DNA of 64,000 nucleotides, taken from Desulfosediminicola flagellatus. Lineage in GTDB: Bacteria > Desulfobacterota > Desulfobulbia > Desulfobulbales > Desulfocapsaceae. The stretch is taken from positions 884,001 to 948,000 of the forward strand of contig NZ_CP050698.1 of assembly GCF_005116655.2 (NCBI RefSeq), in the 5' to 3' direction. Under the pieces are notes generated by a model, which was given only the letters and a program-made list of their open reading frames with translations, had not been told where the DNA came from and made no database searches. Each line of letters begins with the position of its first letter. Position 1 is the stretch's first letter. The position numbers were made by a program, and so were the translations under genes. This document shows, in pieces, positions 43,589-54,655 of the stretch.

Positions 43589-44221
43589 GTGGTTCATCAT
43601 TTCAATATAGCCTTGTTGTCACTATTCATTCCAACGTTTCTTTTTGTTTCTGCAACACCCGGAATGTGCATGACGCTTTCGCTTACTCTCGGTATGACTA
43701 TCGGTGTGCGTCGCACCATGTGGATGATGCTCGGCGAACTGGTTGGAGTGGCACTTGTTTCTATTGCCGCAGTAATCGGTGTAGCAGCTGTAATGCTGAA
43801 TTATCCATTTATCTACATCGGTCTGAAGTTTGGTGGTGGTGCGTATCTTACCTTTCTCGGAATTCAACTCTGGAGATCCCTGGGTAAAATGGCGCTGCAG
43901 CAGGTCGGGGGGGAGGTTGTTGAAGTAAGCAGGTTCACCCTTATTCTTCAAGGGTTTGTTACGGCAATTGCCAACCCTAAGGGATGGGCATTTATGATTT
44001 CATTGTTGCCACCGTTCATTGACAGTGATTTGCCGCTCAAACCACAATTGTCATTATTAGTTCTGATTATCCTGGTAATCGAATTTGCTTGTCTTCTCCT
44101 GTATGCGGGTGGAGGGAAGACTTTACGCCGATTTCTAAAGCAGAGTGGAAACGTCAGAATGATGAATCGTGTTGCAGGTACCCTGATGATCGGGGTGGGC
44201 TTCTGGTTGATGGCTGGTTAA
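43589..44221 (+). CDS. LysE/RhtB-family amino acid exporter
   Basis: 210 residues with six membrane helices. The LysE/RhtB motif is at the start: FVSATPGMCMTLSLTLGMTIGVRRT, plus AIANPKGWAFMISLLPPF. Exports amino acids or related small molecules; substrate unknown. GTG start with GGAGACC upstream. Confidence 0.85.
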   Translation: MVHHFNIALLSLFIPTFLFVSATPGMCMTLSLTLGMTIGVRRTMWMMLGELVGVALVSIAAVIGVAAVMLNYPFIYIGLKFGGGAYLTFLGIQLWRSLGKMALQQVGGEVVEVSRFTLILQGFVTAIANPKGWAFMISLLPPFIDSDLPLKPQLSLLVLIILVIEFACLLLYAGGGKTLRRFLKQSGNVRMMNRVAGTLMIGVGFWLMAG

Positions 44222-44504
44222 AATTCGTCAGCCTCCGTTCTTTTCTGGCAAAACTCTTTAAGAATACTTACTATTTGCAACTAAGAAATTTTGTTTTTTA
44301 GTTTCAGGCAGATATTGTGAGTTGTCGATGGTTGGGTACTCCTCAATCGTATCCCATTATTTAGCGTTAGACTGTGTAGCAGCTTACAGTATGATATCGT
44401 TTTTTTTGCCTGCATAAAAGTACCCACCACAAGATGAAAAATCTATGGCTCTGCAGTCCATTGAACTATGGAACAAGAGGAGCCCGTCCAGGAGGGAGTA
44501 CCTT

Positions 44505-47354
44505 ATGAACGCACCTGCAACACGTAGCCATTTACCTGGTGAGTATCAGCGATTTATACAAAAAATCGAGAGTTATGTAGACGAAGAGAGAATTATAACC
44601 GACCCGCTGAGAACTCTTGCTTTCGGTACTGATGCTTCCTTTTATAGATTGATTCCTCAGATTGTTATAAAGGCGCAGGATGAAGACGAAGTTGCATTGC
44701 TTCTTAGAGCTGCAAGCGAGTGTGGGGTTGCCGTAACATTTCGCGCTGCTGGCACCAGTCTTTCTGGTCAGGCTATTTCAGACTCTGTACTAATCATTGC
44801 AGGGTCATTCTGGCAGGATCGTGAAGTTAAAGAGGATGGTCGGCGGATTAGGCTGCAACCTGGAGTTATCGGCAAACATGCGAACAATTGCCTGGCACCT
44901 TTTGGCAAAAAAATTGGTCCTGATCCGGCTTCTATTAATGCTGCAATGATTGGTGGCATTGCAGCGAATAACGCCAGCGGCATGTGCTGTGGCACTTCTC
45001 AGAATAGTTATAAGACTGTCGCGTCAATGCGCATCCTGTTTCAGGATGGCACGCTTCTGGACACTGCAGATCCTGACAGCTGTAAGCAGTTTAAAGAAAA
45101 GAGAGCTGATTTATATGATGCAATTGCCAATTTGTCTTATGACGTGAAAGGTAATGCCAAACTCTCTGAACGTATTCGCAACAAGTTCAAAATCAAAAAC
45201 ACTACGGGCTACAGCCTGAATGCTCTTATTGATTATGATGATCCAATTGACATTATTACTCACTTGATAATTGGCTCCGAAGGAACACTCGCATTTATCT
45301 CCGAGATTACCTATGACACTGTTGAGGAATATGCCAATAAGGCGAGTGCTCTCATATTGTTTAATACGATAAAAGACGCATGTATTGCGACCGAGATTCT
45401 CAAGCGCCAGCCGGTTGCGGCAGTTGAACTGATGGATCGGGCTGCTCTGCGCTCTGTTGAAAGTAAAGCCGGAATGCCGGAATATCTCAAAAAACTCGAT
45501 GAAGGGGTTGCAGCCCTGCTGGTTGAAACACGGGCAGCTGATCATGATCTGCTGGTAAATCAGATTGAGATAATCTCCAACTCACTTAGCGACATCTCAC
45601 TTGTACGTCCACTTGAATTTACAGATAAGGTGAGTGAGTACACCAAACTCTGGAATATCAGAAAAGGATTATTTCCTGCAGTTGGGGCAATACGTGAGAC
45701 GGGCACAACGGTCATCATTGAAGATGTAGCTTTTCCTATCGAAAAACTTGCGGATGCGACCCTGGAATTACAAAAGGTGATGGCGAATTTTCAATATCAC
45801 AATGCAATTATCTTCGGCCATGCACTAGAGGGAAATCTTCACTTTGTCTTCACTCAGGATTTTGCAACAGACGAGGAAATCGATCGTTACGGTAATTTTA
45901 TGCAGGAAGTCTGCACGATGGTGGTCGACAAATACGATGGCTCGCTAAAAGCAGAGCATGGTACAGGCAGGAACATGGCACCATTTGTTGAATATGAATG
46001 GGGGCATGAAGCATATGCGCTGATGCAGAACATCAAGAAATTGTTTGACCCCGAAGGCCTCCTTAACCCGGGAGTGATTCTTAACACAAATCCCCAGGCA
46101 CATCTGGAGAATCTCAAACCGCTTGCGAAGACTAATCCGCTTGTTGATAAATGTATAGAATGCGGATTTTGCGAACCGATGTGCCCATCACGGGATATCA
46201 CGCTGTCACCGAGACAGCGCATCACCGTACAACGTGAAATTTCACGTCTGAAAGCCACAAAAAGTAATCCGGACAGGTTGAAGGCACTGATTGATGGCTA
46301 CAAATATCTTGGCGATGCAACCTGCGCAACAGATGGTTTATGTAAAACAGCGTGCCCTGTCGAGATTAATACAGCGGATCTCACCAAAGAACTCAGAAGG
46401 ATGGAAGTTGCCGGGACAGCCCGTGAGACTCTCGCCCGGGTTGTTGCCAGAAATTACGGTCCTGTTACAACTATGGTACGGCTCGGATTGGAAGGAGCTG
46501 ATATTGCACACAAGATACTTGGAACTTCTGCGATGACAAAGGTTGCTGAATCCGCTCGTAAAGTCAGCGGAAACCGGTTGCCGTTATGGACTCCTGAAAT
46601 GCCGAAGCGAGCACCTAAACGCGCATATTCGAATGTTGCTGGATCTGGTGGACGACAGGTAGTTTATTTCCCGAGTTGTATTTCAAGGACAATGGGACCT
46701 GCACGACGTGATTCAGAGCAGCGATTGCTTTCAGAGGTTACCGAGAAGGTGCTGGAGCGTGCAGGATATGGAATTATTTATCCTGAAGGTATGGAGAAGC
46801 TCTGCTGTGGCGTTCCTTTTCAGAGTAAAGGTGCTTTCAGGCAGGCTGATGAAAAAGCTGCAGAGTTGGAACAGGTGCTTCTTGAAGCATCAGGGGGCGG
46901 TCTTGTACCGATAATCTGTGATACCAGCCCATGCCTCTACAGAATGCGTGAGGTAATGGACAAGCGGTTGAAGATGTATGAGCCGGTTGAGTTCCTTCAT
47001 GATTTTGTTCTTGCTCATCTTAATATCAATCGTCTCGATGAGACAATTACAGTACACACGACATGCTCGCTTGAAAAGCTTGGACTTGCACCAAAATTAG
47101 TTGCCGTTGCTGAGAAATGTGCAACCGCTGTTGTAGTGCCTGAAAAGGTAGGTTGTTGCGGTTTTGCCGGTGACAGGGGGTTTACTTTTCCAGAACTGAA
47201 CGCATCCGCTCTCAAAGATTTACGACCTGCTGTAATGAAAGGTGGAGCAACCTCAGGCTACTCAAATAGTAGAACATGTGAGATTGGTTTGTCGCTGCAT
47301 TCAGGTATTCAATACAAATCTATCATGTATCTTGTAGAGCAGTGTACCCGATAG
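44505..47354 (+). CDS. FAD-linked oxidase fused to Fe-S and CCG domains (D-lactate/D-2-hydroxyacid dehydrogenase-like)
   Basis: 949 residues from the ATG at 44505, which follows AGGAGGGAG; the in-frame ATG at 44445 lacks a site. FAD-binding (VAO/PCMH) domain about 40-260 (AGTSLSGQAIS, IIGSEGTLAFI), C-terminal FAD-oxidase domain to about 540 (EHGTGRNMAPFVE), two 4Fe-4S motifs (CIECGFCEPMC; CATDGLCKTAC), then two CCG cysteine domains (CCGVPF and CCGFAGDRG). It oxidises D-lactate or D-2-hydroxyacids and passes electrons to the quinone pool. Longer than E. coli Dld; like YdiJ. Confidence 0.88.
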   Translation: MNAPATRSHLPGEYQRFIQKIESYVDEERIITDPLRTLAFGTDASFYRLIPQIVIKAQDEDEVALLLRAASECGVAVTFRAAGTSLSGQAISDSVLIIAGSFWQDREVKEDGRRIRLQPGVIGKHANNCLAPFGKKIGPDPASINAAMIGGIAANNASGMCCGTSQNSYKTVASMRILFQDGTLLDTADPDSCKQFKEKRADLYDAIANLSYDVKGNAKLSERIRNKFKIKNTTGYSLNALIDYDDPIDIITHLIIGSEGTLAFISEITYDTVEEYANKASALILFNTIKDACIATEILKRQPVAAVELMDRAALRSVESKAGMPEYLKKLDEGVAALLVETRAADHDLLVNQIEIISNSLSDISLVRPLEFTDKVSEYTKLWNIRKGLFPAVGAIRETGTTVIIEDVAFPIEKLADATLELQKVMANFQYHNAIIFGHALEGNLHFVFTQDFATDEEIDRYGNFMQEVCTMVVDKYDGSLKAEHGTGRNMAPFVEYEWGHEAYALMQNIKKLFDPEGLLNPGVILNTNPQAHLENLKPLAKTNPLVDKCIECGFCEPMCPSRDITLSPRQRITVQREISRLKATKSNPDRLKALIDGYKYLGDATCATDGLCKTACPVEINTADLTKELRRMEVAGTARETLARVVARNYGPVTTMVRLGLEGADIAHKILGTSAMTKVAESARKVSGNRLPLWTPEMPKRAPKRAYSNVAGSGGRQVVYFPSCISRTMGPARRDSEQRLLSEVTEKVLERAGYGIIYPEGMEKLCCGVPFQSKGAFRQADEKAAELEQVLLEASGGGLVPIICDTSPCLYRMREVMDKRLKMYEPVEFLHDFVLAHLNINRLDETITVHTTCSLEKLGLAPKLVAVAEKCATAVVVPEKVGCCGFAGDRGFTFPELNASALKDLRPAVMKGGATSGYSNSRTCEIGLSLHSGIQYKSIMYLVEQCTR

Positions 47355-47973
47355 TCTGTCTTTTTCCCTCCCGCAGGTTACTATTTTCCGGCGGGGGGGC
47401 CTCTGTGTTAAAGCAAAAGCTCTTCTTTATTTGACTTCTGTTAATTACATTGTATCCGATTGCCTCTGTTTCTTAGATCGTCTATATGTATACATTTTTT
47501 TCACTACAACCTCTCACATGTGTATATGTAACCCGATGCAGGCGATGCCAATTCCGCACTAAATTGAGGTGATTATACATTTTCAGTTCTTGGTGGTTTT
47601 ACGCCTCAGGCTGAACTTCTTGTACCTCATGTTTCACCTTTTATTGCTGAGAATTAGGGGTAATCAGAAAATTGTATTCCTTCTATTGCATATTTCATCA
47701 TAGTCCGGTTATCTTCTGTCGCTTAATATGATTGATGCAGGGTAGGAGCGAGTCTTCTGGACAGTTGATTAAATTATTATAACTATTCCATGTGAGTTCG
47801 AATTCTTATCCTGTGTTAGGAGTTGAGGCTGCTAGGTCTAACGTTTTCAGGGCTCAATGTGGAGTATTGTGAGGCCTTAAATATGAAATGACTGGGCCTT
47901 TTAATTATACGGGTTGAGCTGTGATGTATTCATTTTTCAAGGCCCGCGAAGTTATCAACCCGGAGTATGGCTA
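47355..47973. other. Intergenic region before the hybrid kinase
   Basis: About 620 bases without a gene. CCCTCCCGC...GCGGGGGGG (47367-47398) is a stem without a T-tract after the dehydrogenase gene. The rest is AT-rich and shows no frame or repeat. Confidence 0.45.
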
Positions 47974-50691
47974 ATGAGCCGTATTTTCAATAATATCTCA
48001 CTTAAAATCAGTATTTCCATTCTGGTAATACAGATCATAGTCCTGACTCTGATAGGGGTCTATTTCAGTAGCCGATTTGCTGCAGAAATCGATAATCACC
48101 TTGCCGAGAAGTTGACAACACCAGCTTCCCTCATCTCTAAAGGTGCACTTAATTTTACGTGCGTTGACGATCTTGGGACATTGTCTGATCTGCTCAAACT
48201 GGAAGTCCTCGAAACATTTATTTTTGAGAAAGACGGTACAGTTTCGCATATAGCAGATCCTGGTGCAAAGGGTAAATTATATCTCAATTTTCTCAACACT
48301 GATGAACAGCAGGCATTTTTAGGCGATCCCAGAGGCCATCATCAGGTAGAATTTACAGACTTGGAAGGGCAGTGGACTATCTCTTCAATTTCTCCTTTCA
48401 CTTCAGGCGGGGAGTATAGCGGAAGCATTTATATCAGGATTAATGGCGAAGAGATAGTGCGTCTGAAAAGGCGGGTCATGCTGGCAATTCTGCTTGGAGC
48501 TCTGGTTGCGATTATTCTGATAACAGTTGGCGAAGCTATAGTGGTCAACAGGATGATAGTACCAAGGGTCACGAAAACATCAGCAGTAATGCATCGTATA
48601 GCAGAGGGAGATTTCTCTGCACGGATAGAAGACAGCGGACCGGCGGATCAAATTGGGTCTATGATGGTTCAGGTTAATGCAATGATCTCAACAATCCAGC
48701 ATTATACCGGTAAACTTCAGATCCTGAACCGGGCGGCTGAAGGATTTGCTCATGCAGAAAGCCAGGAAGATATAATTACACAGGCAGCAGAACTTATTGA
48801 ACAGCAACTTCCGGTGAAACGGTACGATGCGTCCTCAGCTGGTCTATCACCCAGAGTAAGGGAAACAGTATTTACATTGCCTGTGACGGATAATGAACAG
48901 AATTATCAGGTATTAGCTTTTGCCGCAGCTGCTGGGTATAAACCCCTTGGTACCGTTGATCGCGATTTTATAGCGACCATGTCACGAATGGTGAATGTTG
49001 CAATTGACAGGATTGTCACATTCCAAAATATTACCAATGCTGAGGCGCGCTACAGGCAGCTGTTCACCTCTGCACTGGAAGGTATTCTTCGCATTTCGTA
49101 TGATGGAAAAATAATTGAGGCTAACCCTGCTCTGGCATCGATGACCGGGTATGAATCCGTTGAGGAAATGATTGATCAGATAAGTGATATTGGCTGCCAA
49201 ATGTGTGCAGAGCCACTTGTTTTTGCCGAGTTACTATCATTGCTTGAGTATGAAGAGCAGGTACTGGATCGCGAAATAGATATTAAGCGCAAAGATGGTG
49301 GTACTTTTCCTGTTTCTATTTCAGCATATTCAGTCCGTGATGATTTGGGCCGGTTGCATGCTTTTGATATCAGATTGTTTAATATTGTTGAGCGAAAACG
49401 TAGAGAGCAGGCGGAACGTGATCACCTGGCTGCCGAGGCGCTGAGTATTACAAAATCAAAGCTGGTAGAAGATCTTGAATGGAAGAATCGTCAGCTTGTT
49501 GAGGCGCTTAATGAGCTTAAAGCCACTCAGATGCAGTTGCTGCAAAGTGAAAAGATGGCTGCAGTTGGCACAACTGCAAGTGGTGTAGCACATGACCTGA
49601 ATAATATTCTTGCAGGAATTGTGAGTTACCCCGAGTTGCTGCTTGCCTCTTTACCAGAAGAGAGCGAAATGAAGGAGCCGCTCAACACTATCCTTGGTTC
49701 CGGTCGGAGAGCTGCGGCAATTGTTGATGACCTGCTGGCATTGACGCAGGGTGTGGCAAAGGACAGGAAAAGGCTGGAACTGCAATCTGTTATCGTGGAC
49801 GTTTTACAATCTGCAGAATTTATCCAATTGATGGAAGCGGATGGAAATATAGAAGTAGAGTCATACTTCTCTGATGAATCTTCGTTTATTGTGTGTTCTC
49901 AAATTCATATCCACAAAGTGATCATGAATCTTGTCCGTTATTCAATGAAATCATTTGATAATGTCGGAAGAATAACCATCTCGACAGCTGTTGAAACGCG
50001 CCAGAGAGGAGTGATTGCTTCCGGCCAAAAAACGATAGATACTCTCGCTGTTATACGAGTGAAGAATACTGGACCGAAAATTCCTGAGGAAAACATCAAA
50101 CATATATTTGAGCCGTTCTATACCCGTAATGTTATGAGAATGGGTGGGACCGGACTTGGCTTGACCGTTGTCTGGAATGTAGTTAATGAGCACAATGGTA
50201 GAATAGAAGTACGTAGCAGCGATGAGGGGACAGAGTTCTCCATTTACCTTCCTGTAGATGAAGGTGGTGTGGTCAATTGCCCTGAAGAACAGTCCCAGGT
50301 CGAGAACCTGGAGGGTGAAGGCAGGATTTTAGTTATTGATGATGAGCCACTGCAGCGCGATATAGCTGGAAGGATACTGCAACGTTTTGGTTACGAGGTC
50401 GAAGTCAGCAGCTCAGGAGAAGATGCAGTTCGATTCCTGGAACATAAACGTGTAGACCTTGTAATTCTCGATATGCTTATGCCGCCTGGTATTAACGGAT
50501 TGGAAACGTATAAACGCATTCTAAAGATTCATCCGGATCAGAAGGCGATTGTTGTGAGCGGTTATGCAGAGAACAAAGATGTTAAGCTGACTATGCAGCT
50601 TGGAGCGGGTGCTTTCGTGAAAAAACCGTATACCATGTATCAGATAGCTCACAGCGTCAAAAATGAACTGAAGAGAGAAGGGATTACGTAA
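47974..50691 (+). CDS. Hybrid sensor histidine kinase (HAMP-PAS-HisKA-HATPase-REC)
   Basis: 905 residues from the ATG at 47974 (MSRIFNN), preceded by CGGAG. A longer frame from 47914 is less likely. Two membrane helices (about 11-32 and 171-193) enclose a periplasmic sensor. HAMP (about 195-250), PAS (about 375-480), HisKA with VAHDLNNIL (His about 545), HATPase with GGTGLGLTVV, and a C-terminal receiver (about 790-905: VIDDEP, phosphoacceptor Asp in VILDML). The order of His kinase and receiver suggests internal phosphorelay. No partner is adjacent. Confidence 0.9.
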   Translation: MSRIFNNISLKISISILVIQIIVLTLIGVYFSSRFAAEIDNHLAEKLTTPASLISKGALNFTCVDDLGTLSDLLKLEVLETFIFEKDGTVSHIADPGAKGKLYLNFLNTDEQQAFLGDPRGHHQVEFTDLEGQWTISSISPFTSGGEYSGSIYIRINGEEIVRLKRRVMLAILLGALVAIILITVGEAIVVNRMIVPRVTKTSAVMHRIAEGDFSARIEDSGPADQIGSMMVQVNAMISTIQHYTGKLQILNRAAEGFAHAESQEDIITQAAELIEQQLPVKRYDASSAGLSPRVRETVFTLPVTDNEQNYQVLAFAAAAGYKPLGTVDRDFIATMSRMVNVAIDRIVTFQNITNAEARYRQLFTSALEGILRISYDGKIIEANPALASMTGYESVEEMIDQISDIGCQMCAEPLVFAELLSLLEYEEQVLDREIDIKRKDGGTFPVSISAYSVRDDLGRLHAFDIRLFNIVERKRREQAERDHLAAEALSITKSKLVEDLEWKNRQLVEALNELKATQMQLLQSEKMAAVGTTASGVAHDLNNILAGIVSYPELLLASLPEESEMKEPLNTILGSGRRAAAIVDDLLALTQGVAKDRKRLELQSVIVDVLQSAEFIQLMEADGNIEVESYFSDESSFIVCSQIHIHKVIMNLVRYSMKSFDNVGRITISTAVETRQRGVIASGQKTIDTLAVIRVKNTGPKIPEENIKHIFEPFYTRNVMRMGGTGLGLTVVWNVVNEHNGRIEVRSSDEGTEFSIYLPVDEGGVVNCPEEQSQVENLEGEGRILVIDDEPLQRDIAGRILQRFGYEVEVSSSGEDAVRFLEHKRVDLVILDMLMPPGINGLETYKRILKIHPDQKAIVVSGYAENKDVKLTMQLGAGAFVKKPYTMYQIAHSVKNELKREGIT

Positions 50692-50880
50692 TTTTTTAGT
50701 GGATGATTTTTTGATTATGACTTGAAGTAGCACGTACCGATTTTTGCTGAAAGTTAGCATCTGGCAATGAGGCAATTTTGTAGTGGAGATGTATGTGCTG
50801 ATATCAGCAGGATCGACATGATAAAACTCGGCAACGTACAGAAACTTTCATGTTCAAGCCCGCTTGGTAGTTTTTTTTTA

Positions 50881-50915
50881 CACCTCACACCTCACACCTC
50901 ACACCTCACACCTCA
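50881..50915. repeat. CACCTCA heptamer tandem repeat, 5 units
   Basis: Five exact head-to-tail copies of CACCTCA between the hybrid kinase and rarA, followed by a degenerate copy CTCCTGA. A run of nine Ts precedes it. Confidence 0.9.
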
Positions 50916-50955
50916 CTCCTGACACTTCATAGCTTAGGAGTGATTTCTAATCATA

Positions 50956-52293
50956 TTACTTTTTGTCTTTTTCCTGATCCTGCTGTTTTCGTTTTAAACT
51001 ATCCCACCAGTCCAGTCGTTTTTTTATCTCTTTTTCAAATCCGAAAGCTGATGGCGAGTAATAGGTCTTCTCATCCATGGAATCGGGGAAATATTTTTGG
51101 TAGCTGTAATTGTCGCTATATGCGTGGGAGTACTTATAGCCTTTATTGTAGCCGAGATCTTTCATGAGCTTTGTCGGGGCATTGCAGATATGCAGAGGCA
51201 CTTTATGATGCCCTGTAGCATGCGCGTCATCGCGTGCGGCGAAGTAGGCCACCTCAGTGGTGTTGCTTTTAGGTGCGGTTGCCAGATAGATTGTGAGCTG
51301 AGTAAGCGCGGTTGAGGCCTCGGGCATCCCGAGAAAATGGACTGCGTCTTTTATTGCCATCGCCTGTGTTATTGCCTGCGGGTCGGCAAGTCCGATATCT
51401 TCTGTTGCGATACGTACGAGTCGTCTGGTTATATACATCGGGTCTTCGCCTGCTTCAAGCATCCTGGCAAGCCAGTATAATGCTGCTTGAGGATCACTGC
51501 CGCGGATAGATTTTTGAAAGGCGGATATGAGGTTAAAGTGTTCTTCGCCGCGTTTATCGTAAAACATTGAACGTTGTGAGATTGCCTGCATCACCTGCTC
51601 TGCAGAAATTTTCTCGCCCCGATTCATCCTGCGGGCAACCATTTCCAGGTTGTTTAATGCTTTCCGGCCGTCTCCACCTGATTTTTCAGCCAAAATCTGT
51701 AGGGCATCTTCATCAATAGTGAGATCCTTCGGGACTGTACTGAGTGCTCTTTTCAGAATTTCCTGTATGTTTTCTGCTGCAAGGGATTCCAGCACAAATA
51801 CATGACAGCGGGAGAGCAGGGCGCTGATCACCTCAAACGAGGGATTTTCGGTTGTAGCCCCAATCAGCACAATGGCTCCTGATTCTACATATGGCAGAAA
51901 TGCGTCCTGCTGAGATTTGTTGAAGCGATGAATTTCATCAACAAAAACCAGAGTTTTTTTCTGTTCTCGAAAGAGCCGGTTTTTGGCCTCTTCCATCAGC
52001 GTTTTAACTTCACCGATTTTCGTGAGAACTGCACTCAACGAGCAAAACGAATGGGTCGTCGTAAGTTCGATGAGTTTTGCAATAGTGGTTTTCCCGGTTC
52101 CAGGAGGTCCCCAGAGAATAAATGAGCTGTAATTATCGGATGATATCATCGATTCGAGCATTGAACCAGGGCGCAGGAGTTTCTCCTGGCCAACAATCTG
52201 GGTGATTTCCTGTGGGCGAACACGCTCCGCAAGTGGGATATCAATAGGCTGCTGCAAAGGCTCGGATTCAATAAATGATAACTGCTTGGACAT
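50956..52293 (-). CDS. rarA: Replication-associated recombination protein A (RarA/MgsA)
   Basis: 445 residues from the ATG at 52293 (MSKQLSF); an upstream in-frame ATG at 52338 is less likely. AAA+ fold: Walker [10 protein letters not shown], Walker [19 protein letters not shown] (about 105-123), sensor 1 GATTEN, and the RarA C-terminal motif [18 protein letters not shown]. It acts at stalled replication forks. It stands alone on the minus strand. Confidence 0.92.
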   Translation of the reverse strand: MSKQLSFIESEPLQQPIDIPLAERVRPQEITQIVGQEKLLRPGSMLESMISSDNYSSFILWGPPGTGKTTIAKLIELTTTHSFCSLSAVLTKIGEVKTLMEEAKNRLFREQKKTLVFVDEIHRFNKSQQDAFLPYVESGAIVLIGATTENPSFEVISALLSRCHVFVLESLAAENIQEILKRALSTVPKDLTIDEDALQILAEKSGGDGRKALNNLEMVARRMNRGEKISAEQVMQAISQRSMFYDKRGEEHFNLISAFQKSIRGSDPQAALYWLARMLEAGEDPMYITRRLVRIATEDIGLADPQAITQAMAIKDAVHFLGMPEASTALTQLTIYLATAPKSNTTEVAYFAARDDAHATGHHKVPLHICNAPTKLMKDLGYNKGYKYSHAYSDNYSYQKYFPDSMDEKTYYSPSAFGFEKEIKKRLDWWDSLKRKQQDQEKDKK

Positions 52294-52889
52294 GCAAATG
52301 ACCGGTAGTTGAAATGTAATAACGAAAAATACTCCCATGCAATGAGTTGGTGCGCAGGATAAGAACCGAAATCATTTTACCATGAGGGAATTCCTATGCG
52401 AGGACTTTTCTTCGATAACGGATGTAAATCAGTTGGGAAGGTTGCTCAAGTAATCGTATGTACGACAAAGACCTCTTGGATATGAAGTCGCTCAGTCTTT
52501 AAGAAGCATCAGTTATATCTTTTGTCAGCAGAAATACATGGGACGCCAGGGCCAGCCCAAAGAGATATTGAACTATGGGGTTGATTCCGTTTCCTAAACC
52601 TTTAAGCCGGTATGGAAATCCTTGGCCTTAGGCCTAGTGCTCTGTAAATCTTTAAATGTCGTAAAGATTGTTCGGCAATTTTAGTGCACTGCGAGGCACG
52701 AATGAAGGAGCATAGCAGCGATATGTGACTGAATGAGAAACGAAGTCAGTGTGCTAAAAGGGCGAACAAGATCCGATAGGTAAAGGTTTACAGAGCACTA
52801 GGTCAGAGTTCATAGGTTTTGTGATGTGAACGACTCATTGCTACAACTTCAACGATGTTGCTCCCACGATAGTGTAGAAGGAGTAGGCA
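52294..52889. other. Non-coding stretch with a MITE-like element
   Basis: About 600 bases. The family 2 element copy 2 occupies 52633-52802. The rest shows no gene. The family 2 copy is flanked by CCTAG and CTAGG, which continue its inverted repeat. Confidence 0.5.
52633..52802. repeat. MITE-like element, family 2, copy 2
   Basis: About 170 bases with end repeats CCTAGTGCTCTGTAAA and TTTACAGAGCACTAGG (perfect over 16 bases). Reverse complement of the copy at 21051-21178 over its length, with a shorter internal part there. Confidence 0.85.
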
Positions 52890-53265
52890 ATGAGTCACTT
52901 TAAGAAGCTATCACAAACAATTTGGCACTGCCAGTATCGCATAGTGTCTCTTCCAAATTACAGATTCAAGATACTTGCCGGTGAAGTGGTCAAGGAAACA
53001 GAGCGTTGTGTAAGAGCATTGTGCTGAACAACAAGGAACTGAAATAGTACAACTACGTGTCCCGTTGGATCATGTGCATTTGCTTGGCAAAGTTCCACTA
53101 AAGGTTTCGATTTCGAATTTCGTTGACACTCTAAAAGGCCGGACTGAAATTCGAATATTCAATAAATTTCAAAATATGAAGAGTAAGCTTTGTCGGGGTA
53201 ATTATTTTTGGCCCAAGGGTATGTTTTCGTTTTTTATCTCGTTGTATCAAATATATACGTGACAA
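52890..53265 (+). pseudogene. Decayed IS200/IS605-type transposase (TnpA)
   Basis: Frame 1 (52890-53027) reads MSHFKKLSQTIWHCQYRIV, the start of IS200 TnpA, and ends in TGA. A frameshift near 53020 moves the match to another frame, which holds the HUH motif DHVHLL and FVDTLKGRTEIRIF (53065-53262). The C-terminal part with the catalytic tyrosine is missing. It is inactive. Confidence 0.85.
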
Positions 53266-53998
53266 TTGGTGTTCATGTATAACGAAAAGGCTGCGTCAAT
53301 CACGAAGGTGAAGTCTTTATCATTTCTCTAAAAAAATAAATAAAAACGGTGGGTTCATTATTTGATATTAAATGTGTGTGAACATAAATTAGCGGATGAT
53401 CTATCGTACTTGATCTAGCATGTTGATTTTTTTATGATTGACATAAAATGTAGGATGAACTTAAGTGTTAGGTAATGGGCTGGACGGACATAGATCACAG
53501 GACTTGATATGGTGCTGGAAGGTCATGTAGTGCAAGGGGAATCTAAGAGTTTTTTGTGTTTCCTGATCCGCAGTAGCGAGCAGCATTTGTGATATTTCAG
53601 TATAGGAAATTTGGACTATTACATTGCAATTGATTCTGAAAGTACATCGGCAACCATATTTCCGGGGAAAAGTGGCCTGATATTAAGACGTAACATGATT
53701 AGCCGACATTGATACTATCTCAATTTACGATTGAGTGATTGTTCTGAAATTATTTAATCTCTACTAGAGTATTTGCTTTTATACGTCCCGCTTAATAAGT
53801 GGTTGTTAATGTTTGACATGATTGTAAAATGTATTTTTTGGAGGTGAAAAGTTAGTGCGACTAATTAAAACAAAAGAAGAAGTTAAGGTTTTAACCAGGC
53901 GTTCAACACTGCTCCATTTGGTTCCACTCAGTCTCGTTGAGACTCGCCGTTTAGCTTGCCGTCATGAATGGGGAGATGTAATAAGATATAAGTCTTTA
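53266..53998. other. AT-rich region without a gene
   Basis: About 730 bases, AT-rich. The in-frame extension of the next gene (53855-53998) lies here; no repeat or RNA is recognisable. A TTGACA-like box (near 53438) is the only promoter-like sign. Confidence 0.35.
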
Positions 53999-54655
53999 AT
54001 GATGTTATTATTATTGTGTTTATTGTTAAGTTTCTTCGAAATTTCATATTCAAATCCTCATCTACAAAAAAATGATTCAAGCAGAATACTGCAAAAGAAG
54101 TATGAGGATATAACAATCCAAATAGGAAAACACTATAGCTCAATTTCCGGGGAGTTTATTTTTGATTACAGTCGAAACAATTCGGGAGTAGATGATAGCG
54201 AATTTGTTGTAAAAATACCAATTTTGAAAGATAAAAATCAAACAATAAACGACTTCGCGCAATCAATCAAAATATCAGCTTCTTGTGGCGATTTGACGTT
54301 GAATGGTGCATATCTTATTGAAAATAATGAGTTAGCAGAGGTGGTTGGTGATGTTGCAAAGGATACAACCGTTTATAATGTTGAATATTATTCTATCAGA
54401 AATTGTGAGCAAGAAGACATTTTCAAAATTAATTATCAACAAGAGAATGTCATAGACAATGAGACGATCAGATTTATATATATCCCAATAGTAGAAGAAA
54501 ACGTTTCATCAAATTTAACTATTAATATTACAAAACCTACACAGGGAAAACTTGTTATAAAGAATGCCGGAGAACATTTTGTTGAGTCAAATGACAATAT
54601 TAAAATTACTCCTCAAAACCATGAAATGATAGTAGCTGAATATCAGGCTAACTAA
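53999..54655 (+). CDS. Hypothetical exported protein
   Basis: 218 residues from the ATG at 53999, giving a signal-peptide-like start (MMLLLLCLLLSFFEISYS). The in-frame GTG at 53855 adds 48 basic residues without a site and is less likely. No recognised domain. Beta-rich polar protein, probably periplasmic or surface. Strongly AT-rich coding use differs from neighbours, so it looks acquired. Confidence 0.6.
   Translation: MMLLLLCLLLSFFEISYSNPHLQKNDSSRILQKKYEDITIQIGKHYSSISGEFIFDYSRNNSGVDDSEFVVKIPILKDKNQTINDFAQSIKISASCGDLTLNGAYLIENNELAEVVGDVAKDTTVYNVEYYSIRNCEQEDIFKINYQQENVIDNETIRFIYIPIVEENVSSNLTINITKPTQGKLVIKNAGEHFVESNDNIKITPQNHEMIVAEYQAN

Noticed and set aside
53855..53998. GTG start for the exported protein gene at 53855
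   Set aside because: It would put 48 basic residues before a signal peptide; the ATG at 53999 begins the hydrophobic stretch.
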